From Lycorma delicatula (Eukaryota; Arthropoda; Insecta; Hemiptera; Fulgoridae), in NCBI RefSeq assembly GCF_047948215.1, contig NC_134455.1, forward strand, positions 156,532,575 through 156,596,574: a DNA stretch of 64,000 nucleotides, in the 5' to 3' direction. This document shows positions 39,301 to 54,300 of this stretch, one piece after another; position 1 is the first letter of the stretch, and each line of letters begins with the position of its first letter. Both the position numbers and the translations under genes were made by a program. The notes beneath the pieces are model-generated. The model was not told the DNA's origin. It did no database searches and was given only the letters and a program-made list of their open reading frames with translations.

Positions 39301-42300
39301 TAAGGAGAAACTGATTGCTTTTACATCAGCTTAGATTCTTCCAGTGGCATGAAGCAATACAAAACAATGAAAAGTCTTCTAATGAAACACTTGACAATGC
39401 CATGGTAGAGTGGTTCATGTAATAACGAGCTCAGGGTAATCCAGCATCTGGGCCCATTTGTGCAATGCAGGCAACCAATTTATTGCAAAAGAAAAGTTTT
39501 ATGAACATAAAATGAAATTAATGATAAAATAAGTTTATGGTGGTGAAAATGTTGACAAAAATAACATGACTGAGTGGTTGGAATATGATAAAAATGATCT
39601 GGGATTTGAGAAGGCAAGAAGGCAGTCCAAATCTTTGTATGTCTGTAGAAAGACAAGGAGATAGTCCAATAAAATCGTGCAGGTGGGGGTTGGAAAGTGA
39701 CAACAGCAAATAGTAGTGAAGTTGAAACAACGAAACGAAAGGCCATACACAGTCAAGACTCCAAAACACAGGTCTCCTGATTTTCTGAAGGGTCAGGATG
39801 ATAGTTCATTGTATGTTATTATTATGCTATGAAAACTATGATGTTCAATTAAAAGGTGTTTTTAGTGACTAAAACAAGAATCAATCACATTTTTAAAAAA
39901 AATTTCAAAGAGTAATGTTCAATTCATTAATTCTTTTTTAATATCTATATTTTTCCCATTACCTACTGCAGTTTTCATAAGCGTTTGCTAATGCATTACA
40001 TAGTATATACACTACTGTATGTACATCCTCTATTTACATACAGAATTAATAGTAGTGAAAATTTCTTATATGTTAATATGTAGTTTTGATTGTTAAGTTC
40101 CGGATATTTCATTTTTCAGGTACATAATAGTACTGTGTAGGGTTAGTGTATTGTATTTTATTATTTACCATTATACCTTAATATAATAGTGCATGTAATT
40201 TACTATACTGCAGTAGAGACTATTAGGTCATATATTAATTTTTTCAATATTATTTCTGGATAAACCCTGATTTTGGATTATTCACAATCTGCTAGAATTA
40301 GTAGTAATGAAAATTTCTCATATGCTAATATGTATTTGGATTGTTAACTTTTGGATATTTCATTTATCAGGTTCATACTAGCGTAGTGTAGGGTTACTTT
40401 ACTAAATTTTATTTTATTATTTGCCATTATACCTTAATATAATAGAGTCTGCAATTACTGTACTGCAGTAGAGACTATTAGGTCATTTTGACACCTATTA
40501 CTTTATTAAATATTATTTTTGGATCAACCCTAATTTTGGATTATCCGTGATTCTCTTCCTGATTATTATCATGGATAATCAGGAGTTGGCTGTATTACAT
40601 ACATTTCAGTGAAGTACATACTAACCTATGAATATACAATTTTGAAAACTTTTTTTAATATCAGAAGTAGCTGAATTGAAATAATTTGATCTTATGTTTT
40701 TTATTTGAATCCATGACTTCTATTAATAAAGAAAGCAAGTTTACCATATGGCTTCTGGGTTTTCAGAGAAAATCTATTTATAAAAATTAAACTGGCAAAA
40801 TTTCTAATATATGGATTTGTCAGACAAGGAACTAAATTTATTAAGCAACTTTTATGGGCTTATATATGAATATTAATATTACATTCACAACTGTTTTAAT
40901 TTAAGGTAGCTATTTTATTTTATGATATCTAAAAATAATTTTTGTGTATCTACACTGATTACAATTACAACAGGTTATTTACAACTTTGGAAATTATGAA
41001 ATAATATTCCAACAAAAATTGGTTTCCCTTACACTTATTTTCCTAATCAAAAAAAGATTTCCTATATGTGTACCTACACAAAATAATAAGTACAGTAATA
41101 TAGCACAGGCAAACCAATAATGATCATAAATATTATCTCCTTAATTAACATTGAATAACAGAAAATATAACAAATAGTAAAACATTACCTCCAGTACAGG
41201 TCCAGCACTGAGTATTGTTTGTTCTACACCACTTCCATGGCTACCCTTTTGTGACAAAGCAGTTAAATGATGTAGAAGGAAATTAGTACTCTCAGTCTTA
41301 CCACTGCCACTTTCTCCACTTATCACAATACATTGATTTTTACGTTCTCTCAACATACAATGATATGCTGAATCAGCAACAGCAAATATATGCGGTGGCA
41401 ATTCTCTACCTAATCTACTATTCTGGTATAATTTTACATACTTGGGGTTATATATGGGATGGAACTGAAACAAACATAAAAATAGTTATATCATTCAATA
41501 AATTATTGTTATATCAAACTAATGTGTATAAGAATAAAAACTGATGAAATATCAGTGCGTTATTATCCAAAACCTGAAAAAAAATTCTTTAATATAGAAT
41601 GGAACAGAATATTTAAGAATTTAAGAAAATCTGAACGAAGAGTAATTATTTGTATAAAAATCAAGTAGTACAATCAGGTAACAGTAAATAAATAGAGGCA
41701 AGATGCAATACAAAAATTAGTGAAACAAGGATGTAACCTTCTACATCTTTTGCTTTTTAATTTGTGAAAGTAATAAAGGAATTGCAACAGATCTGGGAGT
41801 GGAGTAACAAACCAGGGTTAAAAAGTAACATCAAGAAGCAAGAAAAAGTATGAGGCTTTTGAAATGTGATGATACAAGACAATGTTATAAATGAAATGGG
41901 TTTAATAAGTTTTATGAACAATTTGTAGTAGCTTTTTGTAAAAAAGAATATGACTGGTAATCTATAAATTAAGACACCTAAGTTCAGAGAGCTGGATTTA
42001 GAAGTGTAGAGAGTAAAAACATTAAAGGAAGAATGTATAAAAGAGGTAAAATTAGAATATATAAAACACACAAATGAGAATGTAGGGCATAAGAACTACA
42101 CTGAGGCTAACAGATTGGCAAATAAAGAACTGTATTGTAATATTATAGTGTGTATCTTGACACAAAAATACATGCATGGTGTTCCTTTCTGCATCCTTAA
42201 AGTTTTTGTAATTTCCATTTATTATTTATTCTTAATGTTTGTTAATAAGGATATTTCAAGGTTTACTTTAAGGTAAATGGTATGTGCTTTTCTTATCAAT

Positions 42301-45300
42301 GTGTAAGGTAAATAAAAATTTTGCCAAAACCACCAAATTAATTTGGCAGAAAGTATTGAAATTCAGGAAATATATTGTGGTTATAAAAAATTTTCACTAA
42401 TATATAAAATTTAAGTGTATTGACAAAAGAATCTTCATTAAGTACATTAGGAACAGATTAAATCAAGCTTTCAATTTTAGAGCAGTAAAAGGCAAAAATT
42501 AGAACAGACATTATACTAAAAACAGATAGATAGCTCTTCCATTTTCTAACCTCTCATGCTTAAAATTATGAAAAAATAATTCAAACTATATTCTCCGAAT
42601 AGAAAATGTAAGCAGGAAAAATATCTAATATTTAAACTCAATATACGCAATAGCTATTCAGCTGCTTATTTCTACTGAAGGTAGGGAAAGCTGATGCAAT
42701 TTTTATACATGAATGAAAGACTGTGTGTATGTTTGTATATAAGTTTGCTTATACTTGTGTTAATATAAAATTCAAGAATTACTGAGCTGATCTGATTTCT
42801 TATTTTGCCAATATATTTACTGAACTTTGAAGATGTCTTCAAGTGTAAATTTATCTGGATAATTCCATTATTGGGTCAGCAATTGTAGGCCAAACAAAGA
42901 AGAAGGAGGATCTCATACTTTACAACTTCATTTTTCCTCGCATTAATATTCAGAAACACTAATTAAATCAAGTTCCAAAAAATGGGGTAATTCCTGCTAG
43001 TAAAATTTAGAAAAAAATTTAATTTATTACAGTATTCATAAATTAAACAAATTGTTCTTGAATAATAGAAAATGTTAACCATTAATAGATTATCTTAATT
43101 TGATCAATCTTAATTACAATAAAAAACAGTTATAACAAGATTCAAGTGATTGGCAATATGTACTTATTATACCTAGATGCTTGTTATAAATGAATGAGCC
43201 TATTCATATCAGAAAAACCTTTCCCTCTGAACACAAAATAGTAACTGATACTCAATATTAAAGAATACAACATTGTGTAAATTTGTCTGAATTTAAAACC
43301 AAAAAAAAAATCATAAGCACATAAGTGTGCTTAAAATCATAAGTGTGATCAGTACATGCAGTACTGTAGGCTTACATTGAAAAAATGTTAAATCTTTTCA
43401 ACTTAAAATAATTATCTGTAGTTGCTTGCGTTCTATTTTTATACCCAAAATCGTCAAAAAAAGGTTTTTAAACTATTTAATCATTTATAAACTCACTGCT
43501 GACATTATTAATCTCACAAAATTTCAATAGCAATTCTAAAATGTCTCGAGCTGGACAGAAATGGCTGGATTCTAAACCATCATGTCATCTTCATTTTTGA
43601 TGATTTGCCTGTGTTTCACTTCATTAATAATTTCTCCATTTGTTGAACTTAACACATCGCCATCAGCATTCACATAATCATCCATATTAATCCGTAAAAC
43701 AAATTTTTGGAATCAATGTCAAAATCCACTTGGAGTGGTGGTTCATCTTCTGGTTCGTAATCTTTTTTAGTTGTAATAACAGATTTTTTGAAACTGTGAC
43801 TTTAAGATTTAATTTCTGTACGTGTATTTTAAAATCATTTATGTTTTGTATTACCCGAGAAACAAATTCAAAAGAAAATAGTTTGCTTGTTATGAGTGAC
43901 TTCTAACTTCATTATTAGTCATTAAAACAAACGTTACTATACATTAATGATTAGGAAAGTAACCATTTTTTTTTTTTATTTTTGCTCATTACAAACGACC
44001 TTGTTATAAGAGACTTCTACTATAGTAGAAGATGCCTGCTATTTAACAGAAAGTTTTAGTATACTTAGTACAATAAGTTAATGAGTGATCATTTTTTGTA
44101 GCAAGCATTACTTATGTACTGTATGAATAATTAAAGTTACAGCTGTAAATAAAACGTAAATAAATTCTATTTTCACGCTATATTTGAAGTTTATTTACAA
44201 CTAAACCAAAATAAAAGAAATGGTTTAATAAATAAAACGTTTATTGGTATTTAAGTTTGTCCATCATCATGATTTATGTTGTACTATTTGTACACAATTA
44301 TCGAGAACTTAACAGTTTATAAGAGTGAAATGTTAGCGCAACTTCTGCTATTTCATCAGAAATATTTAATTTTTGGTATTTATTTTACTCAGGGTACAAT
44401 TAAAAAAAAAAAAAAAATTGAACAAAACTGTTTTTAATTGTACCCTCAGGAGTATTTTAGTAAGAAATTTAAAGGAATGAAAATAGAAGTTTCATAGAAA
44501 TATTTCTGTTAACTTTAAATGGAACTTTTCATTACCCTATTTCGCAGGGACAGTTTTTTTAATGATTTACATGCTGTTATGAATTTAAAAAAAAATAACT
44601 TCGAGGAATAAGTAAATTTGAAATAATTTTCATATAAAATTTTTAGAACCTTCGATTTGTAATGTCTAGGTAACAATTACAGTATTTAGAAATATCAACT
44701 TTGAAATTATGTAATAAAATCTGTCAAATAAGGGTAAAATGGTTATAAACAAATAAAAAGGGAAAAGTAAGAAACACAAAAACTTTATAAGATACAAGGT
44801 GTAACAACATGAGGTTTTAAGTCTACATTTAAGTTATACAATTACAATTAACAGTAAGGATTTAATAAATTCTTGTAGAGAGGTCAACATTATGAAAATA
44901 AAATATTCCTGGAAAAACCTTAATAAATCAAGGTTTAAATGATCATGTATTTTACTGTAGGTTAATTTATTTCTCTTTTTTAAAGATAAAAGAAGTGGGT
45001 GTTTCAAACAGGACAGAACCCCTTTGTTTGACAATGTGAATTTATTACAAAATTATTTATATTAATAAAATACTTATACAACAACATTCAAATTAGCTTT
45101 AATAACTTTACAATAGATGTTCAAAATGATTTCCTGTGATCCTGATGCAGGTTTGTACACATTTCATAACATTTACAGCCACTTTTTGTAATGTTTGAAA
45201 TCTCACTTTCAATGTTAGTCTTCAATTCGTCAAGTGTATGAGGATTGTTTTTAAAAACTACATTTTTTAAATATCCGCAAAGGAAAACGTCTGCTGGTGT

Positions 45301-48300
45301 AAGATCTGGGGATATTGGAGGCCACAACCCTTTTGATATCAAATTATGGCTAAAAAATTCCCTAACATATCCAGTGTTTCAAAGCAGTTGCAGTTGACTC
45401 GTTGCATTATCCTGCTGGAACCAACATTCTTGTACGTGTAAATCTAACATGGCAATATACTGTTCAATTAAGTTATGATAAACCACACCATCTACAGATT
45501 TGTCAAAAAATAAAGATCATATTACAAAATGCTGGGAGATCGCACACCAAACACCAATTTTACATGTATGTAATGGTTGTTCATGAAACACATGAGGATT
45601 TTTATTGCTCCATATTTGGCTGTTAATGAAGCCATCCTAGTGAAACCATGCCTCATCATGCAACAGGGTGAAAGCCCAGTCTGTGAAGATAACCTTTTGA
45701 GCAATTTTCTGAATGAGTGAGTCAAACGTTTTTTTCATATCCTCCAGGACTTTTACTGTTAACAGTGATGGTGGACCTGTGTTTTTCCGATCATGTAAAC
45801 TCCCAGTCTCATAAAATGTATTAATCAAACACAATATTGTCGACTTATTAGAAACTGAAGAATTGGGAAATTTTATCCAAAACTCATCTTTCACTTGTTT
45901 GTGAGATTTTTACGTGCAATATGTCTCAATAATAAACACATGCTCGTCATTGGAAAATGAATAGTTAACACAGTAGAGATGAATTTAAACTGATATAACA
46001 TTAGTGCATAAGAAGGACATTTAAACTGTTACAAGCTGCTAACCTTGAGTAAAGTGTTGTCAACTGACATGTAAGGAGAAATAAAATTTACCTATGCATG
46101 ACTTAATAATGACCTCATGCATGACCTAAGCATAATTTTTGGGTTGTGTCCTTTTTTAAACACGTGTTATAATAATGAACAAGTTATGATATAATTTTAT
46201 AAAATTGTTATCAATATTTATTATCTTGATAAAAAGTCATTTGTTCATTTATGTCCTCAACAGATTGCATATAATAATGTAAATTATTAATTTAAAATTA
46301 GTCTTCATGAATGTAGCTATTAGTTTGTTAACATTCTCTATCCAAAGCAAAACTCAAGGTGCTTTAAGTGAATTACACGTGCTTTTTAATGTTGTAACTT
46401 CTCTGAAAATCACAAATAAGTTTTTCACTAATGCTCACCGATTCAATAATGGTATTTTTTGTAAAAAAATCTATCTTTTAATTTAAACAAAGAACTGTCC
46501 TTTAAGTTTTTTTCACTGTAAAATGTGATAACAAACAACTATAAAAAAGAAAGTAACAAGCTTTATAGATTTATACTGAGGATTAATCTTTAATCATATA
46601 AAACACTACTGAAAATGAGTATGGATTATATGCAAAGTTCCATCAGTGGAAATAAGGTAAGTCTTTACAGGACACAGTAATTAATTCAAATTAGTTTTAT
46701 GAAAGAAAATATTTTTTATTAAATTATTATTCTCTTCTACTTACGGATACTGTATATAAATGTTTAGTTTCTAATATACAGGGTAGGATCAAAAAGTAGT
46801 AGGACTGAATTTCTATAGCGCGAATGGAGCAGTGGAGAGGAGTCGGACTACCTGAGCATGGTTGTGGGGAGCCTTCCGAAGAGACCGATATGTTTTCCAG
46901 TTGCCTGCGAGCAAGCAGAGAGTAAGCACGTTGATTTGCGTGAAACTCTGTTAAGAAGTTTTGATGCAATCCGAGATGGATAAAAATCTCGAACAGTGCT
47001 ACACCATCAAATTCTGCGTCAAACTAGGGAAAACCGCGACGAAGACCCTCGGAATGATTAAGGACGACTACGGGGATGGTGTCATGAGCCGCTTAACAGT
47101 GATTGAGAGGCATAAGCTGTTCCGGGAGAGGCGGTAGCTCGTCGAAGACAACCAGCATGCTGGTTGCCCGTCAACTTCAAGGATTGATGAAAATGTGGCC
47201 AAAGTGAAGGCGCCCAAAGTTCGTACCCCCAGGACAGACTGTGAATGCCAGTTTTTACATGAACGTTCTTAACAGGTTGCGCAAACGTATCCTCCGTGTG
47301 CAGCCAGACATTGCCGATTCTTGGAAGCTTCACCACGATGTGTCGTGCCACATGATGCTGCTGCTGAGGTAGTTTCTGGCCAAGCACAGGGTTGCCACGT
47401 TGTCTCACCCTACAGTCCAGATCTGGCACTGCCGGACTTCTTCCTCTTTCCTCAGCTCAAGCAGGACCTCAAAGGAAACCGAGAACTCCGTAGAAGACAT
47501 CCAAGGGGCCGTAATGGCATCTCTGAAGGGGATCCCAGAAAACGAGTTCCAGAAGGCGTACGTGCCATGGGAATCGCGTTATATGCGTTGTGTTGAAGCA
47601 CAAGGGTGCTATTTTGAGGACTATTAAGGATTTGTACAGATTAGTTCAATAAACAAATTTAAATAAATTCAGTCCTACTACTTTTTGATCCTACTCTGTA
47701 AAGCACACAAACAACCTTTCATAAAGATTCTTTCTTAATGAACCTTTTTTTTCTACTTTTAATAGAAATTTTACAGTGATGATGAAGACTAGACCAAATA
47801 ATTCTACAGATGGTAATGACATTCAGCATAACCCAACTACATAAATAGATTAATTCAGAAACTGAAATCCGCAATTCAGGCATAAAGAAGACTGGAATAT
47901 AATTTAATACTATAATGGGATTTGGAACATTTTAAGAAATCATCCAATTTTAAAGTTATTAATAAGCCTTGTAATTATCATCTTCATATTATAAAGTCAA
48001 TAAAAATCTCTAAGCAGGTACTGATAATTGTTCATAATTATAGTTGTTTGTTCATCACTTTTAACAATGAAAACTTAAGCAATAATTCTTTATTTGAGTT
48101 AAAAGATGCAGATTTATAGAAAAAAAGAAAAACTTGTCAAATATAACATTATTCTTTCTTGTTGTAATGTAATGCAGGAAATGAACCCAAGTAGAATGTT
48201 TGATACATTCCTAAAAATTAATGGAAAATAGCTGAATACAAAGCACACTTTTTCAGTACAGTCTACTTAGAAATTGTCTTGATAATGTTCAATGTTTCAA

Positions 48301-51300
48301 TATAATATAATAGCCAGTTTTTGGGTCACATAGTCAGCTATGCAGTTGTTGAAATGTACAAGTGATTTACAATGAAGGTTATGACAAATAATTACTAAGT
48401 GTAAGGTTTGTGCTGTTATTTTTATTTTTTTTAACAAATAAACCAGTGTTGCTGGAATTCACAGGAAACTTATGAGGTTTATAGGCCAAACATTATGAGT
48501 AATAGATGTTAGGCAATAATGCTGTCTGCTAATGGAAGGATGAACAGATAGATATTCACAATGAAGAGCAAAGCAGTGACCCAAGTGATGAAAGATGAAG
48601 TCAGTGGAAGAACCGAATCCCAAATTCATGACAATCAAGAGATTTACGGTTTCAGAACTGTCTATTGAATTTTCCAATGTTTTGTGGTTAATAATTTTCT
48701 TATTGCGAGAAACTTGGTTAAAAAACCTGAGTTAGATGAGTATTGAAATGTATTGAATGCATATAAATAGAAACTTCTGACTTCAGCTTTTTGCAGTTTG
48801 AAAATGAAGAGTATGAGCTGTTTAACAACATTGGGATTGAAGCTAGTACTTTCTATACAAATTCTTTGTCAAAATGATAATATATGGAACAGTGAAACTC
48901 ATCATTTCTGAATCTAAAGAAATTTAAGCAAACACTTTCTATTATAAAAATAATGAGCACTCTTTTCTGAATAAGAAAGGTATCTAGTTGATTGATATCT
49001 AGAATACCAAACAACTATTAATGCTGCAGCATACTGGAAAAAATCCTGTTGAAACTTTAAATGCCATTCAAAACAAAAAAAAAGTAGCTTGTTACTTTAT
49101 AGGATTGGGTTTTTGGACAATTATGCACAACCCTATACAACAGCTGAAACAATCGAATTGTCAGAAAATTAGGCTAGGAGATTTTAGACTAACCAACCTA
49201 AATTGACTATAAGGCAATGATTACCACTTATCTCATCTGGTAATCACTTAAATGATTGATGATTACCACTTATTCATCTGTTTAAAGAAATGGCTTGGAT
49301 TACAGTAGTACAAAAATGACAGCAAGCTGATTCATTATTTAACACATAAGCAGCAGACTTTATGACATTGGAATAAAGAATTTGTTAAAATGTTTTAAAA
49401 AATGTGGAGATCAGTGGTGATTAAGTGGAAAAATAATGAAAGTTAGTATTCAGTTTTGGCTACATTAAATCATTTTTACCTTTGTTTCTTTTTTAAATCT
49501 CAAAACATACCTTATTCAACAAAAAAATGTGCAGAATTTAAGTTTTTCTCAAAAAAATTTATTTATCAATATTGATTTTGTCACTTCAAAGTAATCACTT
49601 TCAGAAGATGTAATATATTTGTGTAGGTGCTTCTTCCAATCTTCTAAGCATCTCTGGAACACAATTTTTGGTACAGCATTTATCACCTTTAGCTGTTCTA
49701 TCTTTATCTCTTTAGTTTTGGCAAAACTTCATCCATCCATTGATCTTTTCAGCTTGCGAAATAGGAAGAAAAGTCACAGGGGGCTATGTCCAGCAAATAC
49801 AGAGGCTGAGGCACCATAACGGGTGTTGCTTTTGGCCAAAAATTCACGAACAAGTAGTCAAGTGTGAGCAGATGCATTATAATGGTGTAATTGCCATAAA
49901 TTGTTTTGCCACAAATCCAGGTGTTTTCTTTGGATTGCTTCATACAATCAGCGTAGATCTTCCAGGTAATAATTCTTACTGACTGTACAACCAGTGGCAA
50001 GAACTCATGATACCCAAACCGCTGAAATCAAAGAACACAGTGATCAGAATTTTCACATTCAATTGAACTTGAAGAGCTTTTTTCGATCTTGGCTCTTCAA
50101 GAAGCTCCATTGGGATGATTGGGCCTTAGTTTCAACGTCACATATACCCATGTGTCATCACAGTTATGACCTATTTGACCAGTTCTGGATCATTGTTCAC
50201 TTTTTTTAGTTACTCATGAGCAATGCTCATTTGCACTGCTTTTGGTCAAACAATAATTTAGGAATACATTTTGCTAGCCACAAGTTTAATGCCTAAAGAT
50301 TCAAAAAAATTGCTCAGCATGAGCTAAATGATATGTCAACATCATCAGTAACCTCTATGACAGTGATTCATCAATTGTTCCCAATCATTTTCTTCACTAT
50401 TTCTTTCAGTCATTGGTTGTTGATGTGCTGGGAGTCCAGGATGCTCATCATCTTCAAGTCTTCATGGCCCTCTTGAAAGATTTGTACCACTTCTAACAGA
50501 AGACTTTTTTATTCATAGAAGAATCACCGAAAGTAATATTCAACATTTATAATGCAGTGCTGCATTTTGTTCTATTCTTAAAGCAAAATTTAATGTAAAT
50601 TCTTAGTTCCATTTTTTCCACTAGTTAAAATTAATCAACCATACAAAACACATGTAACCTTTTCGACAGCCAACAATTAACTAAGCATCCAATGTTAACA
50701 TATGTTACAGACAAGTATATCAACAGAACAAAAAAAATTGTGATAACTGGACTTACACAGCACTGGATATATATACATACATATATATGAAAAACACTAA
50801 AATACAAAACAAATCATGTTACCTGAAGGAAATTAATATATATTAACTAAAGAAGCATATAAGGTAAGTATGTAACATTTTTAACAGTAATAAAATCATC
50901 AATTTCATGGCATATTTAACCCTACAAAATATTCTTTCAATAAAATAAACAGATTAATAGAATAATACAAGCAAATAAACACATAAAACATGAAATGCAG
51001 CAACTAACTTTAAAAGGATTAACGGCGATTAATATCGATCCAACATAAGTATAGATATGTCCAGCTTGAAATCTTGCACGTAAATTTTCCAGCAGGGTTT
51101 GTTCATTTAAATCTGGCAGTTGACAAAGATCAGGGTACTCTCTATCTTGCGGCTGATAAAGAAATCTATAAAAGTAATCTCTTATCAACTGTGGATCCAT
51201 AGTGAATCCATCTGCCCATAGATTCTCACTCAGCTTTTCCCGTAGGTAAAACCTAAAAATAAATATATAATAAATATATTAATACTACTTAAAAAAAAAA

Positions 51301-54300
51301 CAAAACATGTTATTATCAAAATGTTTTGATTATAATATCAGATCATAAATGGATCATACATCTGGATATGTAAAATAAAAAATATAGTAAATATTTATAG
51401 TATTATTCTACTGGTCAAAGTCTATAAATCATCAAAAACTGAGCAACATGTATTGTAATTTACATGTACAATGCACATTAGACAGTATAAAGAAATATTA
51501 AAATCTGATGAATTCATATTTAGACATTTTGAATTTTGAAATATATTTTTATATTTTGAAATTTCAGTTGATTTCAGCAACTGAATTTCTTCTCATTCCT
51601 ACAGAACACAGATAAATAAAAATTCATATAGTTAAAAATTATACATAAATTTGTAAAACTATAGACTTTTACTTTGTGATGATGAACAGTAGTACATATA
51701 TTTGAAAATGTTTTTTTTATACAATAATCAGATGAATAAAAAATAAGCAAGACTATTTTGCAGGAAATTAAACTTACGGGTTATGGGTTATGAGTTGAAT
51801 CATAACACATACTTTTTCTTTTTCCTGTTTAGTCTCTGGTAACTACCGTTCAGATAATTCTTCAGAGGATGAATGAGGATGTTATGTATGAGTGTAAATG
51901 AAGCGTAGTCTTGTACATTCTCAGTTCGACCATTCCTGAGATGTATGGTTAATTGAAACCCAACCACCAAAGAACACCGGTATCCACGATCTAGTATTCA
52001 AATCCGTGTAAAAATAACTGGCTTTACTAGGACTTGAACGCTGGAACTCTCGACTTCCAAATCAGCTGATTTGGGAAGACGCGTTCACCACTAGACCAAC
52101 CCGGTGGGTTTGAATCATTAACACAGCATACACTGAAGCATGTTCAAAAATTAAAACTTTTTTTAAATATGAAATATTGCTTATTAACAAAACTACTGCT
52201 CAATTCTTTATCATATAAAAGATGATTCCTCTGCATAAAAAAAAGGCCTCAGTGGAATTTTCTATTTACAGTTACAACTGTAAATAGAAATGTAAACAAA
52301 ATAAATGTGGCCTCATTATTTTGGGTCTAAGAAGAGGGTTTACTGTTATAAAATTTTAAACAGAAGCAGAGAAAGGAGTTGGAACAACACCACCAGGAGT
52401 TTGGTAAGAATACCAATAGATAAGGATCAGACAGAAAACTCAACAACTGGAATAGAGAAATTAGAGATGAGACAGTAGGATCTATATTATTAAAGCTTAT
52501 GTATGGCTGACATATTCCCATTGTATATATCATAGCAATATTCTCTGCTGCCATTACTGACTCGACTGTATCAATAATGTGAGCAGTAAATTGAAACAAG
52601 AAGCTTAGGAAGCCAATAGAGAAATAGAATCTGAAAAAATACATGATTACTATGAAAATATACGACTAAACCTTCGGAAATAAATCAGGTAATGGTACAC
52701 TGGTCTGTTCAATAGCTTCCTCAACCACCACAAGCTTGGATCTTCTACCTGTTTTGGTCTAATGAAGAACAGCCTGTGAACACAAATGAAGTGAATGTGG
52801 CTGTAAAGAGAGAGTATAATGGTGCACAGCTTAACTTTTTCAATGAGGATTCAAGAGATGTTCAAAGATGGAGACTGTGTTTAGTTGAACCTCAGTATTG
52901 AAAAAAAAATCACTCCAACGAGATGTACGATTTGAAAAGCATATGCACTTCTTCTAACCGTTTATTAAAACAGTTAAAAAATAAGTTATGCTCACTTCTG
53001 AATATTTGTCTGTGCATCTATTACATTAATAATAATGAACCACCAAATGGTGTACATAAAAAATATTTACCAAAATATTTTTTCACTTATTACATTATTT
53101 TTATTTTTAACTAAACATGTTAAAACTTGTTTTAAATCTTGTATAAAAATGATCATTCAATAACCCTGATCTAATTACTGGTTCTCTGAAGAAGAACTAA
53201 TTCATAAAAAATGTTTTAGATAAATATTTGTAATGTAAACCAACTAAATATACTTTCTACTTTTGGTAGTTCATAATTTCTTTAATATTTTTAATATGAA
53301 ACTGTAATGCATTCTGCTCTGCAAAACAATATTGAACAAGCATGAATATGAAAATAATATTTTTGTTGAGATTAGGAGAAATTTTTATTAATTTCTTTAA
53401 AAAAAAGGAGGAAAAAATTTATTCCTGTATTTAATTATTAATTATTGGTATAAACATCATGCATGTAATTAACATTTATCACAAAAGGGAGTAAATTATG
53501 TTTACAATGTAAAAGGTCAAAAATAGGCAAGCACTTAATGATAATACTATGATGGGATTCATAAGCATTAGATCAATATAATAAAAAGTAAAATGAATGG
53601 CTTAATTCTCAAGAAATCTCAAACTCTTATAAACACATTTTATATTCCAAAAAAAATACTATATGCCAATTTAAAAAACATTCATTTAATAAAAACAAAT
53701 TTAAAATATTCACAAAAAGAAAAAGCATTTAAAATTCATAAAAAAGATAACTTTAGAATGAAATGAAATTTTAGGTCAGACTAAAAAATATATATATATA
53801 TATATATATAAAATAATGTTTAGCGCTGTTATACGATTATAAGTATAATTTTCTTATGATTATTTAAATATAATAACTTCTGAAAGTTATAATAAATTTA
53901 TTCTGGGTCTAAGCCAAAAAAAAGGGATTTAAAAGAGAGTAATGCTGCTTGATGATGATTATCAGGCGACACAATCAAAACTAGAAACTGCTAGTTTTAA
54001 CATTCTTAATAACACATATCTTGGCAAAGATGTTGAAAACTGAACTGTCCTGCACAAAAATACTTTTATGATTCCACTACACAAGCTATATTACATTTAT
54101 ATGTTATTTATTCAAACTAAGAAGTCAGAGTTTTACTGTATGGTCTCAATAACATGTTTAACTTTGTGCTAACTGATTATTTTATGTTTGCTAATAAACA
54201 AATTCTAAAAGAAGTGATTATAATTTTCTAAGTCCATTAACTGTGTCAATAAACTACTCACTACGATTATTTAATTTTAATATAATTGTAATGATTTTTC

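Larger units (their letters stand above)
36985..41188 (-). other. Myosin-IX intron 3
   Basis: A 4.2 kb intron between the P-loop and switch I exons, with a PLE end fragment and a pogo/Tigger relic. The last 600 bases (40593-41188) hold nothing recognisable. Confidence 0.65.
41465..51008 (-). other. Myosin-IX intron 2
   Basis: A 9.5 kb intron with a weak LINE fragment, a Tigger relic, a Tc1-like relic, a deleted GC-rich mariner and another mariner. Stretches 42121-43171, 47699-49520 and 50691-51008 show nothing I can name, except weak transposase-like reading at 48600-49210. Confidence 0.65.

Noticed and set aside
39480..39769. Three overlapping minus-strand open frames
   Set aside because: They lie antisense to the Tigger relic in overlapping frames with no consistent protein pattern; shadows.
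52020..52110. tRNA gene on the minus strand
   Set aside because: A and B boxes are present but no cloverleaf acceptor stem closes, a 220-base unrelated body follows and target duplications flank it; it is a SINE head.
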